64,000 nt of DNA from the NCBI GenBank assembly GCA_951394045.1, contig OX595988.1:3301352-3365351 (forward strand), in the 5' to 3' direction. This DNA comes from Nitzschia sp. DOCU1. Taxonomy: Eukaryota; Bacillariophyta; Bacillariophyceae; Bacillariales; Bacillariaceae. The notes under the pieces are model-generated. The model did not search any database. It saw only the letters and a program-made list of their open reading frames with translations, and was not told the DNA's origin. A program made the translations under genes and the position numbers. Position 1 is the first letter of the stretch. Every line of letters begins with the position of its first letter. Of the stretch, positions 41,449 through 52,900 are shown piece after piece.

Positions 41449-41882
41449 GGTCGAAAGTATGTGGCTTTGTAACAGTAAACGCTGCAGATGATTCAATCTG
41501 TTACAATGGTACTTTGAATGATCTCCTGTCATCGATCAAGGTCGGTGGCATAAGGTCGTCCAAAATAGGAAATCCAAAAATCCTACAGTACGCTTTCTCT
41601 CCGCGTGGCAATTGAAATCTTTCGACTCCTCCGAACACCAATCGCTTCTGGACTTCGTCTGGCCTCCATCTCCCCCGACTGTCCGTCATGTCCGTTCCGT
41701 CCGTCATTGGCACGAAGGACAGTACGGTTTGGTCGTGCAAGTCAAAAGCAACAACACCATCCACCCACCCAGCAATGCTGGCGGATACACAGCAGAGAAT
41801 CGACACATACCATAGTGTCGTATTCCTTCGGTAGTCGTCTTGTGTTCATTGTGTCAGAAGACTCCCTTATTAGCTATCCACA
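41449..41882. other. Divergent promoter region between CreA and sterol reductase genes
   Basis: The 434 bp between two divergent ATGs should contain both promoters. I could not name a motif. Confidence 0.5.
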
Positions 41883-43181
41883 ATGAAGAAGCAAAACTTC
41901 AAGTATGAGTTTGGTGGACCGATCGGTACTGCCGCCAATTTGTTGTGTTTGCCACCCTTGGTGATGATTTTATCGCATTGGACTCGGGTCGGCGTTGTCG
42001 ACGTGGAATCCCTGAAGCATTGGACGACCCTTGAACCAATCTTGATTCCTCCCGTCGACCTCAAAGTGTACTTGCAATGTGGACTGGGTCTCGTGGCCTG
42101 GTTTGTGTTTTTAGTTGTATTGTGGGCGGTACTTCCAGGGCCGATTGTGCTGGGAAGTCCGATTGTCCAGGCACCCAAGAAGAGCGACGAACCGTTGCGA
42201 TTGCCCTACAAGTTGAATGGACACGCTTCCTTTTGGATTGTGGTGGGTGTATTGCTCGTGGCAAGACCGAATTTGAACGACTGGCTATTTCGCTACTACG
42301 ATCCATTGGCCTGGATGGCCTGTTTCTGGACTTTGTTGTTGTCCGTGTATTTTTATATCGGCAGTTTTCGTTCTGGCTGTGTTTTGAGTCATGTGGGCAA
42401 TTCTGGCAATTTCTTTCATGACTTTTGGATGGGACGAGAACTCAATCCTCGTCTTCCTGTGCCTTTCATGAACGTCGAACTAGATTGGAAGCAATTTTGT
42501 GAATTGCGGCCTGGATTGATTGGATGGATGCTATTGAACTTTGCGTGTTTGCAAGAACAATCTCAAGTCTTGGGGTATGTGACGCCCAGTATGTGGTGCA
42601 TCAATGGTCTTCAAGCCTTTTATGTATGGGATGCCCTCTATCAAGAGCGTGCCATTTTAACAACCATGGATATTACCACCGATGGATTTGGATTTATGTT
42701 GGTGTTTGGCGACATGGCGTGGGTACCCTTTACCTATACCGTCCCAGCCAAATTCTTGGTGCATCATGATCCTCATTTGAGTTCGGGCACACTAGTGGCA
42801 ATTTTGGCTTTGTATTTGGCGGGATTCTACATGTTTCGTTCCGCCAATGGACAAAAGGATATCTTTCGACGCAATCCCAATGATCCGCAAGTCAACCACC
42901 TTTCCTACCTACAAACCAAACGTGGAACTCGCTTATTGACGAGTGGATGGTGGGGTGCGGCACGCAAAATCAATTATACCGGCGATTACATCATGGGATT
43001 GACCTACTCCTTATTGTGTGGCTTTGATTCCTTGGTACCGTATTATTATGCGGTATACTTTGCCGCCCTATTGATTCATCGATCCACAAGAGATGACGCA
43101 ATTTGTCATGAGAAGTATGGAGATGATTGGCTTGAATACAAACGGCAAGTGCCGTATCGCTTTATTCCTGGAATTCTATAA
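41883..43181 (+). CDS. Delta(14)-sterol reductase (ERG24/FACKEL-type)
   Basis: Single-exon protein of 432 residues with about nine hydrophobic segments. Family marks are YEFGGPIGTA at the N-terminus, LPYKLNGH near 102, FMGRELNPRL-like WMGRELNPRL near 182-191, CELRPGLIGWMLLN near 207-220, TDGFGFMLVFGDMAWVPF near 262-279 and the C-terminal VPYRFIPGIL. GRELNPR plus CELRPGLIGW points to the C-14 reductase and not to the C-7 reductase (DHCR7), whose motif reads differently. The enzyme reduces the C14-C15 double bond with NADPH after lanosterol/cycloartenol-type demethylation in the ER. The length agrees with the family. The choice between C-14 and C-7 activity is by motif only. Confidence 0.9.
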   Translation: MKKQNFKYEFGGPIGTAANLLCLPPLVMILSHWTRVGVVDVESLKHWTTLEPILIPPVDLKVYLQCGLGLVAWFVFLVVLWAVLPGPIVLGSPIVQAPKKSDEPLRLPYKLNGHASFWIVVGVLLVARPNLNDWLFRYYDPLAWMACFWTLLLSVYFYIGSFRSGCVLSHVGNSGNFFHDFWMGRELNPRLPVPFMNVELDWKQFCELRPGLIGWMLLNFACLQEQSQVLGYVTPSMWCINGLQAFYVWDALYQERAILTTMDITTDGFGFMLVFGDMAWVPFTYTVPAKFLVHHDPHLSSGTLVAILALYLAGFYMFRSANGQKDIFRRNPNDPQVNHLSYLQTKRGTRLLTSGWWGAARKINYTGDYIMGLTYSLLCGFDSLVPYYYAVYFAALLIHRSTRDDAICHEKYGDDWLEYKRQVPYRFIPGIL

Positions 43182-43318
43182 GGAACGTCACAATGCTACT
43201 AGGACAACTACGAGGTACTATGAGGCTGGCAAGAATGCTACAACTACCAGGTACTATGAGACTGGCAAGACAAGACGAAGCATTTCCATGTATTAGCAAC
43301 AGCTCTCTTATTTTATTA

Positions 43319-44281
43319 TTATAGCAACAATTTGCGAAGACTGGGGAGGCGTTCGGGGCGACAAGGAGGTCCATCCGACGAAGATCTACGGCCCACCAGT
43401 GGTATTAGGTTGGGCTCTGACATTATCGATCGTTGCAAATGGCTGGCAACCGTACTAGTGCTGGACGATCGGCTGTGGGCACTACCATCCATATACCAGT
43501 GATCATCCATGGAACGTGCCCGAGTCTGGCAATCAAAGGGCTGCTTCGAGGGAACAAAACGAGGGCCGGGGTTGTGTCTCGGCTGCACGATCTTGGGTGG
43601 TGACGCGGCGGGCTCCAAGAAGGATTTGAGATTGGGTGGGGGAGGAGAAGAAGCTTTCTTCTTCTTCTTGGGACTACTACCCCCACTTTTCTTGCTGTAA
43701 ACTTTCAGGACCGAGTTTGGGGAGTTCTTGAACGGAATTCTGGAATCATAAGGATCGTACGGGGTTAGTAGTGGAATGAAGGATGGACTATGAGGATTGT
43801 TGGCCATAAGGAAAGAATGATGATTTTGCTGCTCTGGTACTGGGGACATTGTTCGAAGAAAATGCATGGTGTCTTGTTGTTGTTGACGCTTGTAGCCACG
43901 CAGTAGATCATTGTTCGATCTCGTTCGCTCGCACATTGTTGGCGGCTGATCTTTGGAGTTGATGCTGCAGCTGGATGATGAGCAGTTGATGTTGGTGGTA
44001 GTATGCCTCCTATGAATGATGCGTTTGCGTCGCAGTTCCCGTCTCTGGCGCAGGACATGCCATGTTCTGCTAGCAGTAACAGCTGGGGCAAGGGCATCGT
44101 CTCGTACCACGCAAAGCCGCTCCCCAATGCCAAGAACATCTTTTACCAAAGAAGCCAGATGATCGCCCAGTGGTGACCCGTGGGAGCCCAAACTGTCAGA
44201 GGAATTTGCAGAGTAACACGACTCTACATCATCATCGTCAGAAGTGAGTAAGACGTCAATGTGGCCATGGTCAACCATCAT
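43319..44281 (-). CDS. Hypothetical serine-rich protein
   Basis: The frame opens further 5', but the first ATG is at 44279-44281 (ATG ATG), giving 320 residues. The N-terminus is acidic (LLTSDDDDVES), a basic segment lies near 85-110 (RQRRELRRKRIIHRRH), and the remainder is rich in Ser, Pro and Asn with a KKSGGSSPKKKKK stretch. No domain is recognised. A nuclear location is possible from the basic runs. It converges with the sterol reductase gene, 137 bp apart; that gap contains a two-copy repeat of about 38 bp (GGTACTATGAG...CTGGCAAGA). Confidence 0.55.
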   Translation of the reverse strand: MMVDHGHIDVLLTSDDDDVESCYSANSSDSLGSHGSPLGDHLASLVKDVLGIGERLCVVRDDALAPAVTASRTWHVLRQRRELRRKRIIHRRHTTTNINCSSSSCSINSKDQPPTMCERTRSNNDLLRGYKRQQQQDTMHFLRTMSPVPEQQNHHSFLMANNPHSPSFIPLLTPYDPYDSRIPFKNSPNSVLKVYSKKSGGSSPKKKKKASSPPPPNLKSFLEPAASPPKIVQPRHNPGPRFVPSKQPFDCQTRARSMDDHWYMDGSAHSRSSSTSTVASHLQRSIMSEPNLIPLVGRRSSSDGPPCRPERLPSLRKLLL

Positions 44282-46829
44282 CTTTTGAGGGTCTTGCTGG
44301 GGAAAGTTGATAAAAATTGCAATTACGTGGGCAATCGAAAGTCCTCTTTGAATAAAATATGAAGGCGACGAATGAAAGGCCTTGAAAATGCCATAAATAG
44401 CAATTTGTCGAAACTCGTGCAAAGAGATTCGCTTCGCCGCCAGTCATGGGATCGCTGCGCCTCGTTCCGTCTACACCAATTAACGGGGTGGCACAAGAAT
44501 GAGAACAAACAGCGATAATCCAATTAAAGTGTTTCAACCATTATGGCAAACTACGACTGTACTGTCATGATGGCAACAGAGCGTGTTGCTTTCAGCACGA
44601 TAGGTTTTTAAAAGATTCGAGAAGAACCGAGAGAAAGAATAGCGAGCCGTTAAACATAATGGCGAAGCTCGCAACCAAGAGGGAGAAAGACTGAGGTAGT
44701 CTACTACTGCGGCCGTTGCGGCCGTATCGTGCCAATGACCACAAAAGATCACCGCAGCATCACTCTACTAGCTACATCCTTCCGCAGTCTGCTGCTGCTA
44801 CTAGTGTAGTAATAATAGCGACGATGATCCAGTCCGATGAGTCTTTAGTTCATCTAGTACTAGTAGCTCAGCAAGAACTGTTAGGTACTAGTATGGCTGC
44901 TAGTATACTACTAGTATTCCTGGAGTAGACATTTGTTGTTGTGAAATTCGGGGGGCTAGTAGTTGTATATCCACCAACCCAATAGCTAGTGAGTAGTGTT
45001 GATCTGGAAACATGATGGTACTAGCTACTAGAGTATTAGTACTAGGATCCAAGCGTGTCCCCTCGTGCTGGTATCGTAGGAGTACCAGTAGGCCCTCTCG
45101 TCAGCAGGGCTCCTGTAGGAGCTCTGGTGCAAAGCAGCATGATCCTGATGCTGCTGCTGGGGACACAATTTGTGTCTCGCTCTACTCCTAGAGTTTTTCT
45201 TGTTCTTGTTGTCACTTTATCGTCCTTGTTGCGAGTGGGTGGGAGGAGGACGAGCCTGCAGGTATTTCCGGTGGTGTCTTTGGTGCAAGACTGCTGAGAT
45301 CATTCAGCAGTTGTTCTTCGACGACGCCGACTTGACGATGGTGACCGCCTTGGTGCCGGGGGTTGCAGGGAAGATTGCTCCTTGCTTTGTTGCTTCGTTC
45401 TGTCATCATAGGATTTGAAGACGAAGCAAGAACTTTCCGAAGATTGTACTACGGCGGGATAGTAGCAAGCCTAAACTCTATCTGCGCTCTCCTGATAAGA
45501 TAAAGATAGTCTCCGTCTTGGGCACTGAGGAGGACCGTGGTTTTGTTTTGTTGCGGTTTGCTTCATGTTCTTGGTGATGCTGGTATTTCTCACCACGTTG
45601 TTGTTGCTGGTGGAGGGGCGACGCCCACGACAAAAGGACGAAGTTGCATCATCGTGAACAATGACTACCGTCTGGCACCCATTGTCTCTTAGAAGTCTTG
45701 AGTAAAAGGCATCGAAATCGTTTGGAGACGTCATGTTGCTTCGCTTTGCGTTGTTGCTTTAGGAAATTTATGAGTCGAGGGGGCAGCAAAACTTGGCCTC
45801 TCGTTCTTTGGTGCCGCAGAACGCATTTGCAAACGGGACAGCATATGTGGCCTCGGCTTAACTCTGATCGGACGGTATTCCTATCATTTCTTCCGCGAAG
45901 CTCTTGCTTATGGACATTGCGTGTCATTTACGCCGAACTACGGTAATAGGCCATTAAAATAATAAGCCCCCGAGTGTTCGTCGACTGTCAACAATCAATG
46001 GGTTTCAACTTCAACTCAAACCGCATTTCTCATCCCTATTTGAGAAGTCCCCACGGCGGTTTCTTTTTCGCATTGTCGGGACATTAAAGCCGCCGTGGAG
46101 TGATGTGGTAGCTATCGCGTGGATTGTGCGTTTTGGAGTGCACGGAATATTTCAATGGCGGCGTGCGACGGTACCCTGTTGTGGTGGCACGAAAGACTTG
46201 TGCTTTTATCCCGGCCGTTAACTTCCTGGCCATCCTTGCCTGAATCATCAACAGGTCCACATCAGAGCCGTTTTGGAGTAGGCGTTGGCAATCATGCAGT
46301 CCTGATCCTACTCATCAAGCGTCAGCAACTAGCTAGTGCGGTGAGGATGGCGGAAAATCTAGTGCTGAAGGGAGGAGGATGCTGCTGGTGGAAGTCGTCT
46401 CCAACGCCCAGCTTCTCCTTGGGCGAGTGCAGCAAACGATGTCCACGGTAAAGAATTGTCTCAAGGTTTGCAAGACGATAGAAGAGACGACTAGGTATAT
46501 TTGGCAGCTGGCTGCTATTTCGTGGTTGCCGTAGTTGTTACTGCGAATAGCGCGTCGCTACTAACGCACGACGCGACGCCACAACGCAGACCCTAGTTTG
46601 ACCCATCAGACTTCAATTTTGGATCTTCGCGCGGGCCAATTCGCGCGTTGCCGAGAAAGGTTTCCCGCGCAAAATCCCACAAAGATCCAATCGTGGTGAT
46701 CGCTGTGCCGAGCGGGGAGCGAGATGACATCAAATTCTGCTTCCACCATTTGACCATCGTCTCAACATCACATCTTCACCAATAGACTGTCCACGCGGCT
46801 CTCGCAGAGAATGAACTTTCCCTCTCATA
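44282..46829. other. Long intergenic region dense in CTAG-centred palindromes
   Basis: This is 2.5 kb without a convincing gene. Between about 44762 and 45050 there are many ACTAGT, GCTAGT and CTAGTA units in both orientations, the densest such cluster in the window. One small minus-strand candidate (45471-45734) is listed separately. The G+C-rich 46560-46700 part has no named motif. Confidence 0.5.
45471..45734 (-). CDS. Doubtful small hypothetical protein
   Basis: The 87-codon frame has a proper ATG and a plausible globular start (DFDAFYSRLLRDNGCQTVVIV), then becomes basic and low in complexity. A second open stretch on the same strand (about 45212-45409) might be a further exon, but I could not find a convincing intron between them. 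No family is recognised. Confidence 0.25.
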   Translation of the reverse strand: MTSPNDFDAFYSRLLRDNGCQTVVIVHDDATSSFCRGRRPSTSNNNVVRNTSITKNMKQTATKQNHGPPQCPRRRLSLSYQESADRV

Positions 46830-48449
46830 ATGTTTGCTTCTGCCGCTGAATTCTATCGCCGTCATCCATACGGAAACACTTCCCCCGATGATCCTGACGA
46901 TGATGACCAGGATGAGAATGACAGCTCGCCTGGTGACGACGTCATCGCCGCCGCCCCCGCTCTACGTGCCGAAACGACAGTTCGGCTATCCGGCGCCATG
47001 TTCTTGGAAGATGCCCTGGATCGTCTCCGAGAAGCCTTGAATGAAAAGCCCGTGGTTACTACCCATCGATTACGGTGTATGAATTTGGGGTTGGATGGGC
47101 TCGTATTTGACGAAGACGAATTGCACAAAACACTCCTGGCGAGGTTATTGCATTCTCGAAACTGGAAATCAATTGAATTGCACGACTGTCGACGGATTGG
47201 AGTATTGCTGGACTTGTTGGTGATGGGACAATCCAAAGTTCACACGTTGTCTCTGACGGGAGGGCATAGTTTGAGCTGGATCGACGTGCAATCCCTTGCC
47301 AGGGCGATTCCGCACACGGAACTCGATACGCTTCATTTGTTCATGACTCTGCCAAAGCCACCAGCGCCACTTTCAATAGTGGAACTAATGGCGCAGAAGA
47401 CGCAAGATGAAGGAAACGACGACAACTCAGACTGCAGCAATGACGATGACGATAATCTTGATAGCGGCGACGAAGGAAATTCCTCGTCCAAGCCACAGGA
47501 TCCGTCTCTCGCCATGAAATTGCTCATTTCAGGAATGCAAGTGTCTCTCAAATCTCTTGAAATATGTTTATCGAGAAGAAACGTCGACACTCTTGCCGCC
47601 AGCTTGCGCTGTATCACTCCAATGCAAAGTATACCATCTGCAACGACGACCATCCCGTTTGGCATGCTTCAACGCCTTGATCTTAGGCATGCCTTTTTGG
47701 CGGATGCCAATGTCGCGCAAATTGTGGATTCCATCGTGCCCTTGGTGATGAACGGTGGTCAGTTGAGAGCTCTAGATTTGCGGGGTAACTGCGAGTGCCA
47801 ATCGCTGACGCTACAAGCATTGATGCAACCGTCGACAGTATCGTTGAAGGAACTATGGGTATCGCATACCGTCTTGACCGAAGATCCTACAGACGGCCTG
47901 CAAGACTTGTTGGCATCCTTGTCGACACAAGGCACTCTTGTTTCTTTGTTGGAATCCTTGGATCTTGGAAACTACATGATAACAAACGCCGACATGGAAA
48001 GATTACTGTCGAGTTTGACACAGCCAGACAGTACGTTAGAGAAACTCAACTTGTTGACTTGCGGGATGACGAGTATCGGCGTTGCTTTGTGGGAAGAGGC
48101 GCTTCCACTTATGGATTCATTACGGTGTTTGGCGATTCCGGCGGATGCATCGTACAGCCTCCAACAAGGTCTCGTTGCGAACACTAGTTTGGACACCTTG
48201 GAGCTGAGCGAGCGAGAAGGGGTTGGAGCAGGAAGGAGACTGACACGCCCCCACGATTTGTGGCTAGACTTGAACCGAGGAGGACGAAAGCTTCTCATGA
48301 CACGAGAGCTTGTTCCAGCCGGCTTGTGGCCGTTGATACTGGAACGAGCACAGAGCTCTCAAGTGTCCTCGAAATACTATGGAGGCCCATCACAGAGCAT
48401 GACGGTAGTATGGTATTTGTTGCAAAATCGAGTTCTACTGGAGCAATAG
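46830..48449 (+). CDS. Leucine-rich repeat (ribonuclease-inhibitor-like) protein
   Basis: Protein of 539 residues in one exon. After an acidic N-terminus (DDPDDDDQDE) come LRR-like units: LRCMNLGLDGL near 81, LSLTGGHSLSWIDVQSLARAIP near 140-161, LQRLDLRHAFLADANVAQIVDSIV near 284-307, LRALDLRGN near 313, LESLDLGNYMITNADMERLLSSL near 373-395 and LEKLNLLTCGMTSIGV near 400. A very acidic Asn/Asp/Ser insert lies near 195-220. Such proteins are protein-binding scaffolds; no F-box, kinase or membrane part is seen. Diatoms have many of these. The specific role is unknown. Confidence 0.75.
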   Translation: MFASAAEFYRRHPYGNTSPDDPDDDDQDENDSSPGDDVIAAAPALRAETTVRLSGAMFLEDALDRLREALNEKPVVTTHRLRCMNLGLDGLVFDEDELHKTLLARLLHSRNWKSIELHDCRRIGVLLDLLVMGQSKVHTLSLTGGHSLSWIDVQSLARAIPHTELDTLHLFMTLPKPPAPLSIVELMAQKTQDEGNDDNSDCSNDDDDNLDSGDEGNSSSKPQDPSLAMKLLISGMQVSLKSLEICLSRRNVDTLAASLRCITPMQSIPSATTTIPFGMLQRLDLRHAFLADANVAQIVDSIVPLVMNGGQLRALDLRGNCECQSLTLQALMQPSTVSLKELWVSHTVLTEDPTDGLQDLLASLSTQGTLVSLLESLDLGNYMITNADMERLLSSLTQPDSTLEKLNLLTCGMTSIGVALWEEALPLMDSLRCLAIPADASYSLQQGLVANTSLDTLELSEREGVGAGRRLTRPHDLWLDLNRGGRKLLMTRELVPAGLWPLILERAQSSQVSSKYYGGPSQSMTVVWYLLQNRVLLEQ

Positions 48450-49902
48450 TCTTCGGGAATATGGACCACCAACGGTCCTTTTGTGCCAGGCGTTGCGACG
48501 TTTATCCTCCGCCAATTACCAGGTCGCAAGAATGTAGCAGTGCGCTGAGCGGCTCCTACTACTAGTACAACCAGTATCACTGGTGATCTTGATATGTGAA
48601 GGGGTGAATGCCGCTGCAAGATACCCGCCTTCAACAGCACCGATTTCCTCTACTAGACGCTAGGGTAAATTTCAGCCGAGAAAACGCTCATCTCAATGTT
48701 CTACTAGAGTGCTCCTTCTTGCTCGACCTCGCCCGCTGGTACAGCTACTACCAGGTATACCTGCTAAGATCGCGCCCTGCAAGCCTAGTATTTGTATTTC
48801 AATCTTGAGAACTAGATTCTCTGCTCCTACGTCGCAATTTGTTTCAAATTCTTTCTTTCAATACACTTCTATGGCAGTAACGTTTTCAGTGGGGACGAAA
48901 GTCCTTGGTGGTACAAGTGGATGGATGAGACCTTTGCCTGCACGATAAAAATGCTCCGCCACAGAATGCCGACAGACTTCCGTAGTTATCATTGGGAATG
49001 CAACCACGCCAAGAAGTTACACCGCTCGCACGCGAATTATGCATTGGGGTTTAGCCAATGAAATAGTGCAGCTGGATGCACTATCTGCTAAGTGCGTCAT
49101 TTTGGGATAGTACCGTAGTCTGTTAATTTTGTCGAATAGATGCGTCACATGCCTTGAAGGTAACCCATGATCAGCACGTGTTAAATAAAACAAACGCACG
49201 AGATAGAGGAAGAACCAGCTGTTTTCAACCGGTGGCCTGAGATTTCATCATCGATTCTTCTCGGCGGGGTATTTGAGTCGAAGGTCGGCTCGGACTTCTT
49301 TAATTAATCCTGCCTCATGCATGCGTCACAGATGTGAAAAGCCGCACTCAAAACGCATTAAATAGCATGAACGTACTGGGTAGCAAAAACCAGCTGGTTA
49401 CAACCAATGTCGGGAAAATGACATCATCGATGCCATTGGGCGGAGTGCTCGTAGATATGCCTTCTCCTGCGACCTGCGTAGCAAAATGGTGGCGGGGCAC
49501 GATAGAAAACTTCTACTACGACATCATATGCGCCTTCGTTGAGGAGATACTTTCCACTTGCCGTAGTCGAAAGGAAATGACACGACACACACAACATTTC
49601 AATGGTGAGAGCAACAAAAACGCTAAAAGAGGAAGACACGCTTGCCTTTTTACTGAAAGAAAAGGAGATACATTACTTGGAGATTTTTGTTTCAGCGGGC
49701 TAGGTAGTATCACTTGAGGACAACAGGAGAACCTGCCTACCTAGCTGTAGGACGTTTCTCGTCTTCTGCTTGCTGTTGAGTCTTTTACAGAACCGCCGAA
49801 CGTCTCGTCCTGTTTAATCCTTTCTTGGATGGAACTCCTTGTTGGTGCTGCTTTATGTTGGTCCTTGGTTGTTAGAGAACGAAGAATAAGATACCCAGCA
49901 TC
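48450..49902. other. Region upstream of the DUF6824 array
   Basis: No gene is supported. Its last 450 bases contain blocks that recur upstream of the other two array members (see the separate regulatory entries). A TACTACTAGTACA element lies near 48556-48568. Confidence 0.5.
49453..49497 (+). promoter_or_regulatory. Conserved upstream block of DUF6824 array gene 1
   Basis: An ATATGCCTTC start, GACCTGCGTAGCAAAATG and TGGCGGG occur here and, nearly unchanged, at 54321-54363 and 58972-59014. All three lie about 360-410 bp before the respective ATG. The reading frame across the block is not kept among copies, so non-coding conservation is likely. A second conserved patch (ACACACAACATTTCA...AACGCTAA) is near 49587-49627. 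Confidence 0.55.
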
Positions 49903-52900
49903 ATGATGAGTGGAGACCGTGGGGCAGGAGACGATGATGAGACACTGAAGACGCCAGCAAAACTGGCTAGTAACCCCAGTAGCAGTTGCAATAACCTTCT
50001 TATGATCGATCCAGCCTCGTCGGATCAACAGCTGAACGAGGATGGGGAGGATGATCTTCATCGACTGCCGAAGAGGCAGAAGATCGGGGACATCAGCATC
50101 AGTCCTAGTGCCGACGACAATACAAATGTCAAAACTTTGGAAGAAGTAAATGATGCACTTTCTTCTACTAGTCACAACGAGAACGAGAAGTCTGCTTCCA
50201 GCAGCAGCTGGAAGAATGAGGACAGCATGATGTCGTCGTCGTCGAACAAGAAGAGGAGTGCTAATGATGACGACAAAGGAGAGGGGGGTGATGGACACGA
50301 AGAAAGGGACCGGCATCAGGATGGTGGTCCTACAATGTTTGGTATCACTACTACTAGTAGGGCAAGTGGGGCTTCGCCTCCTCCGCATTCGACGAAGAAA
50401 GGGGGCGTCACCAGCAGTCAAGAAAGTAGCAACCTTTTGGTCTTCCCTGCAGGTCCCCCTAATGAAGAATCTCCTGTGGGAATCAATCATCAAGATTATG
50501 GTTATGGCATTAGTCGTGCATCAACAAGCGGTAACTTACAACTACGACCCCAACAAGAAGAGGAAGAAGGTTCCGCTGAGCGTTGTGCACCAGCAGCTGC
50601 TGCTGAACACAGGAAGAGGAGCGTCAGAGCGATGCCAGCCAACGCGTTGTTGGCGGATGATCATTCTACTGCGTCTAATTCTACAAGCAGTGCCTTACCA
50701 CAGCAGGACCGCCTTCCAGAAGAAGACACGAACTCAAGTACTAGTACTGCCCGCGCCGCCGCTCGTCTACGGGCGGGAACTACCACTTCATCATTTACCA
50801 GTAGTAAGACATCGACTGTTCTCGTTGACACACCGGGAGGAGAAGAAACGATACCAAGAAGTGAGGGCCATGCTTTTGCCAATCCAACTACCGGTAGTAG
50901 AGGCTTGATCTTGGACCCTGGACCAAACGACATTTTGATGGGTAGAGGACGCCCATTTCAGAACTACATCGGCAATCGAAAGATGGTGTCGATTGTCGAC
51001 AAGCACAAGGATGAGTACAACGCAACACCACGTCAGGAACGACGACCTGTTGGCGAAACGATCCTTGATGAAATTTTTAAGACTGGTGCACGTTTTCTGA
51101 GAAAAGTTGAGATCCCTCCGAACGAAGACAACGCTAACTCTTCCTCCAAGTTGTTAGATGCCGCGTTGCCTGCTGCTGTTTCTTCAGTAACAGGCTCCAC
51201 CAGCGACGATGCTGGTACTATTCCCTCTGGGCCTTGGGAAGAGGTATCGCGCCAAGTTGCGTTTGATAAAGTAACTCATGTTATTCGAGGCAAGCGTCGA
51301 ATCAGGAAAAAGAAGCCGATCAACAAGAAGAACAAGAAACAAGAAGCTACTACAGGCGTTTTAACGGGAAAGAACAAAATAGGTAGACCTGTCGAGTCTG
51401 AAGATGTTGGCAACAGCATGCGACAACTTCTTATGCCGCATGGCGATGCCGTTGATGGTCGCGGCTCTTACAATAACTCGTCACAAGAAGCCTTGTCGAG
51501 ATCCGGCACGAATACAAAGATTACGAATGCATTCTCCGTCGTTGAGGCGCCTCCATTTGACGGCAATAGCCAACGCGGCGGCAATAGGAACATCATTGGG
51601 CCTGGTGGACTCGAAGCCGAGGGGGCTTCTATATCTTCAGCGTTGACGACAGGGGTGGAGCGAGCAGATCCACCTGCAGCAGGACAAGTACGGGACGTCT
51701 CAGAAATCGCATCGTTCGGCGACAATACTACTAATCATAGATCCAGTTGGCCCCTTGTTGATGTGGCAGAGGCTCGAGCGTCATCTTCTTTGTCCCCTCA
51801 AGACCGCACGGCAGCAGTGCAAGACATAATGAGAGCGCTGCTTATCTCAAGTGGACTGCCTGGGGAACCAGAGGCATCAGCACGACTCCTGACATTGCTA
51901 CCGCTTCTTCTAGTGACTGCTTCAGGACCAAATCAGGTGGTAACATCCACCCACCAAAACCAACCAGGGCAAAATGATGATCATTCTCGTCAGATCGCAC
52001 GAGAAACCCGAGTAGCATCATCGGGCGGTGAATCTCTTATCAATGTTCCTACCAGAAGCAGCAACGAGGCAAGGACTATTTTGTCCGGCACTCCAAGAGC
52101 AGCAGAGGGGACGTCGCAACACACCGCGCATTGGCAGTATCAGTCAAACTGGCCACAACAAGCGCAGGCGTCGGAGCTGCTTTCACTTCCTTCTTCGCGA
52201 CAGTACCACGGGGGGAATGAAATAATGCGCATTAACTCTCACCAGTACGGGCACTCGCAGCCCCAGCAGCAGGGGCAGGCTTTCTCCTCTACGAACAACA
52301 ATCGCTCGTCCTGGTGGGAGCCCGCTCTCTCGTCAAGCATCAGCATTATAGGGGCACCATCATCGAGATCTGTTGGAAACAACTTTGATACGTTGCATGC
52401 GTCGCAGCAACCCAGCACGGCAAGCACCCACCACCAGGAGGGACGGCAGCAAAGCCAACCAGTCATCATGAGTTCGGCTCCATCATCGACGAACCAGCAG
52501 CAAGAAGATTGTGATCCGCAAAACCAGCTCTTGGCCGCGCTCCTCTTACAAGCTTTCGCGAATGCGTCAGCAGGTGGAGACAATAGTACAACAATTGGCA
52601 CTATAATACTGCAGTTGCTGCAGCAGCAGACGTCACCCGGTGATGATACGAACGGCGTTTCCTCGGCAACAGCGGGTGCGGCTAGTCATACCAGGACTAC
52701 TTTAGGCGAGAACCTTCTGCCTGATGCTGGATCTCCTTCACGTCCTGCTGGCACTCCACTTCATCCTTCTTGGAACCAGCAGCATGCCAACCAGTCGATC
52801 TTGCTACCTAGGCCAACGTTGCCCGGAAACCAGGTGTTCCAAGTTATACAAGCACTGTCTCCGCCGCCGCCTCTACCGGAACATATCCGTCCTCCTTCTG

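Noticed and set aside
41883..43181. 7-dehydrocholesterol reductase (C-7) instead of C-14 reductase
   Set aside because: GRELNPR and CELRPGLIGW fit the C-14 reductase; the C-7 enzyme has a different text at these positions. Activity is not proven.
46119..46451. 110-codon plus-strand frame
   Set aside because: No domain or coding-like pattern; lies in the promoter-side region of the LRR gene.
49334..49717. 127-codon frame upstream of array gene 1
   Set aside because: It overlaps the conserved upstream block, but the frame is not kept before genes 2 and 3, so conservation is not at protein level.
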